From Spirosoma sp. 48-14 (GTDB lineage: Bacteria > Bacteroidota > Bacteroidia > Cytophagales > Spirosomataceae), in the NCBI RefSeq assembly GCF_001898575.1, contig NZ_MKUD01000031.1:1035-65034 (forward strand): a DNA stretch of 64,000 nt, read 5' to 3'. The notes under the pieces are model-generated. The model was not told the DNA's origin. It worked only from the letters and a program-made list of their open reading frames with translations, and did not search any database. Below are positions 63,932 to 64,000 of this stretch, in pieces. The first letter of the stretch is position 1; each line of letters begins with the position of its first letter. A program made the position numbers and the translations under genes.

Positions 63932-64000
63932 ATGATTTACCAGCCAACGTTTGATCAGGATGAAGACGTGCTGATGTTGAACCCTGATCCCAAATTTGCT
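63932..64000 (+). CDS. Partial gene at the right edge
   Basis: ATG followed by 23 open codons (MIYQPTFDQDEDVLMLNPDP) up to the window end. It is divergent from the GH130 gene, with a promoter box upstream. Too short to name. Confidence 0.5.
   Translation, partial: MIYQPTFDQDEDVLMLNPDPKFA

Overview
The window looks like chromosomal DNA of a Bacteroidota bacterium of the order Cytophagales; the style of the genes resembles Spirosoma and relatives, though the genus is a guess. Support comes from a SusC/SusD outer-membrane pair, secreted proteins with type IX secretion sorting domains (one type A tail, one CHU_C/type B tail), several TAnnTTTG promoter boxes, and many proteins in the Bacteroidota version of their family.

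Region by region. (1) 1-13,930: five consecutive + strand genes for very large or modular secreted proteins. Four carry one or two copies of the same ~150-residue N-terminal module, and the first two share a C-terminal module with two calcium-loop-like repeats. Most are followed by a hairpin terminator. (2) 14,000-26,260: an AT-richer accessory stretch with orphan genes, an ECF sigma factor, a frameshifted transposase tail, broken genes (HTH/excisionase-like, DUF4242, a DNA/RNA endonuclease lipoprotein), a repeat-rich tail-fibre-like protein, and a two-gene unit that resembles a quinone-cofactor oxidase with its LodB/QhpG-like flavoprotein. It ends at a tRNA-Arg. (3) 26,389-33,917: core genes: enoyl-CoA hydratase, a PAP2-like membrane protein, rpoN, nicotinate phosphoribosyltransferase, and a histidine kinase with its LytTR response regulator. 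(4) 34,071-47,318: a phosphonate/organophosphate utilisation locus: PhnX-like hydrolase, TIGR03364-type FAD oxidase, SusC, SusD, calcineurin-like phosphatase, PhnZ-like HD oxygenase, a YncE-propeller/phosphoesterase fusion and an MFS-like DUF5690 protein. (5) 47,518-64,000: NAD synthetase, a Septu-like PtuA/PtuB antiphage pair in AT-rich DNA, a SNF2 helicase with an unknown partner, an EamA transporter, an OmpA-family protein, an orphan, an ABC-2 permease fused to a dead M1 peptidase-like domain, a GH130 enzyme, and the start of one more gene.

How the genes may work together: in region 4, surface and periplasmic phosphoesterases would free phosphonates or organophosphates, SusCD would carry them over the outer membrane, the DUF5690 protein over the inner membrane, and the FAD oxidase plus PhnX-like hydrolase (amine to aldehyde to phosphate) and the HD oxygenase would break the C-P bond. 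No PhnW, PhnY or C-P lyase is in view, so the route differs from the textbook ones. The strongest candidates for new biology are this locus, the flavoprotein/quinoprotein-like pair, the Septu-like pair, and the shared modules of the secreted proteins.
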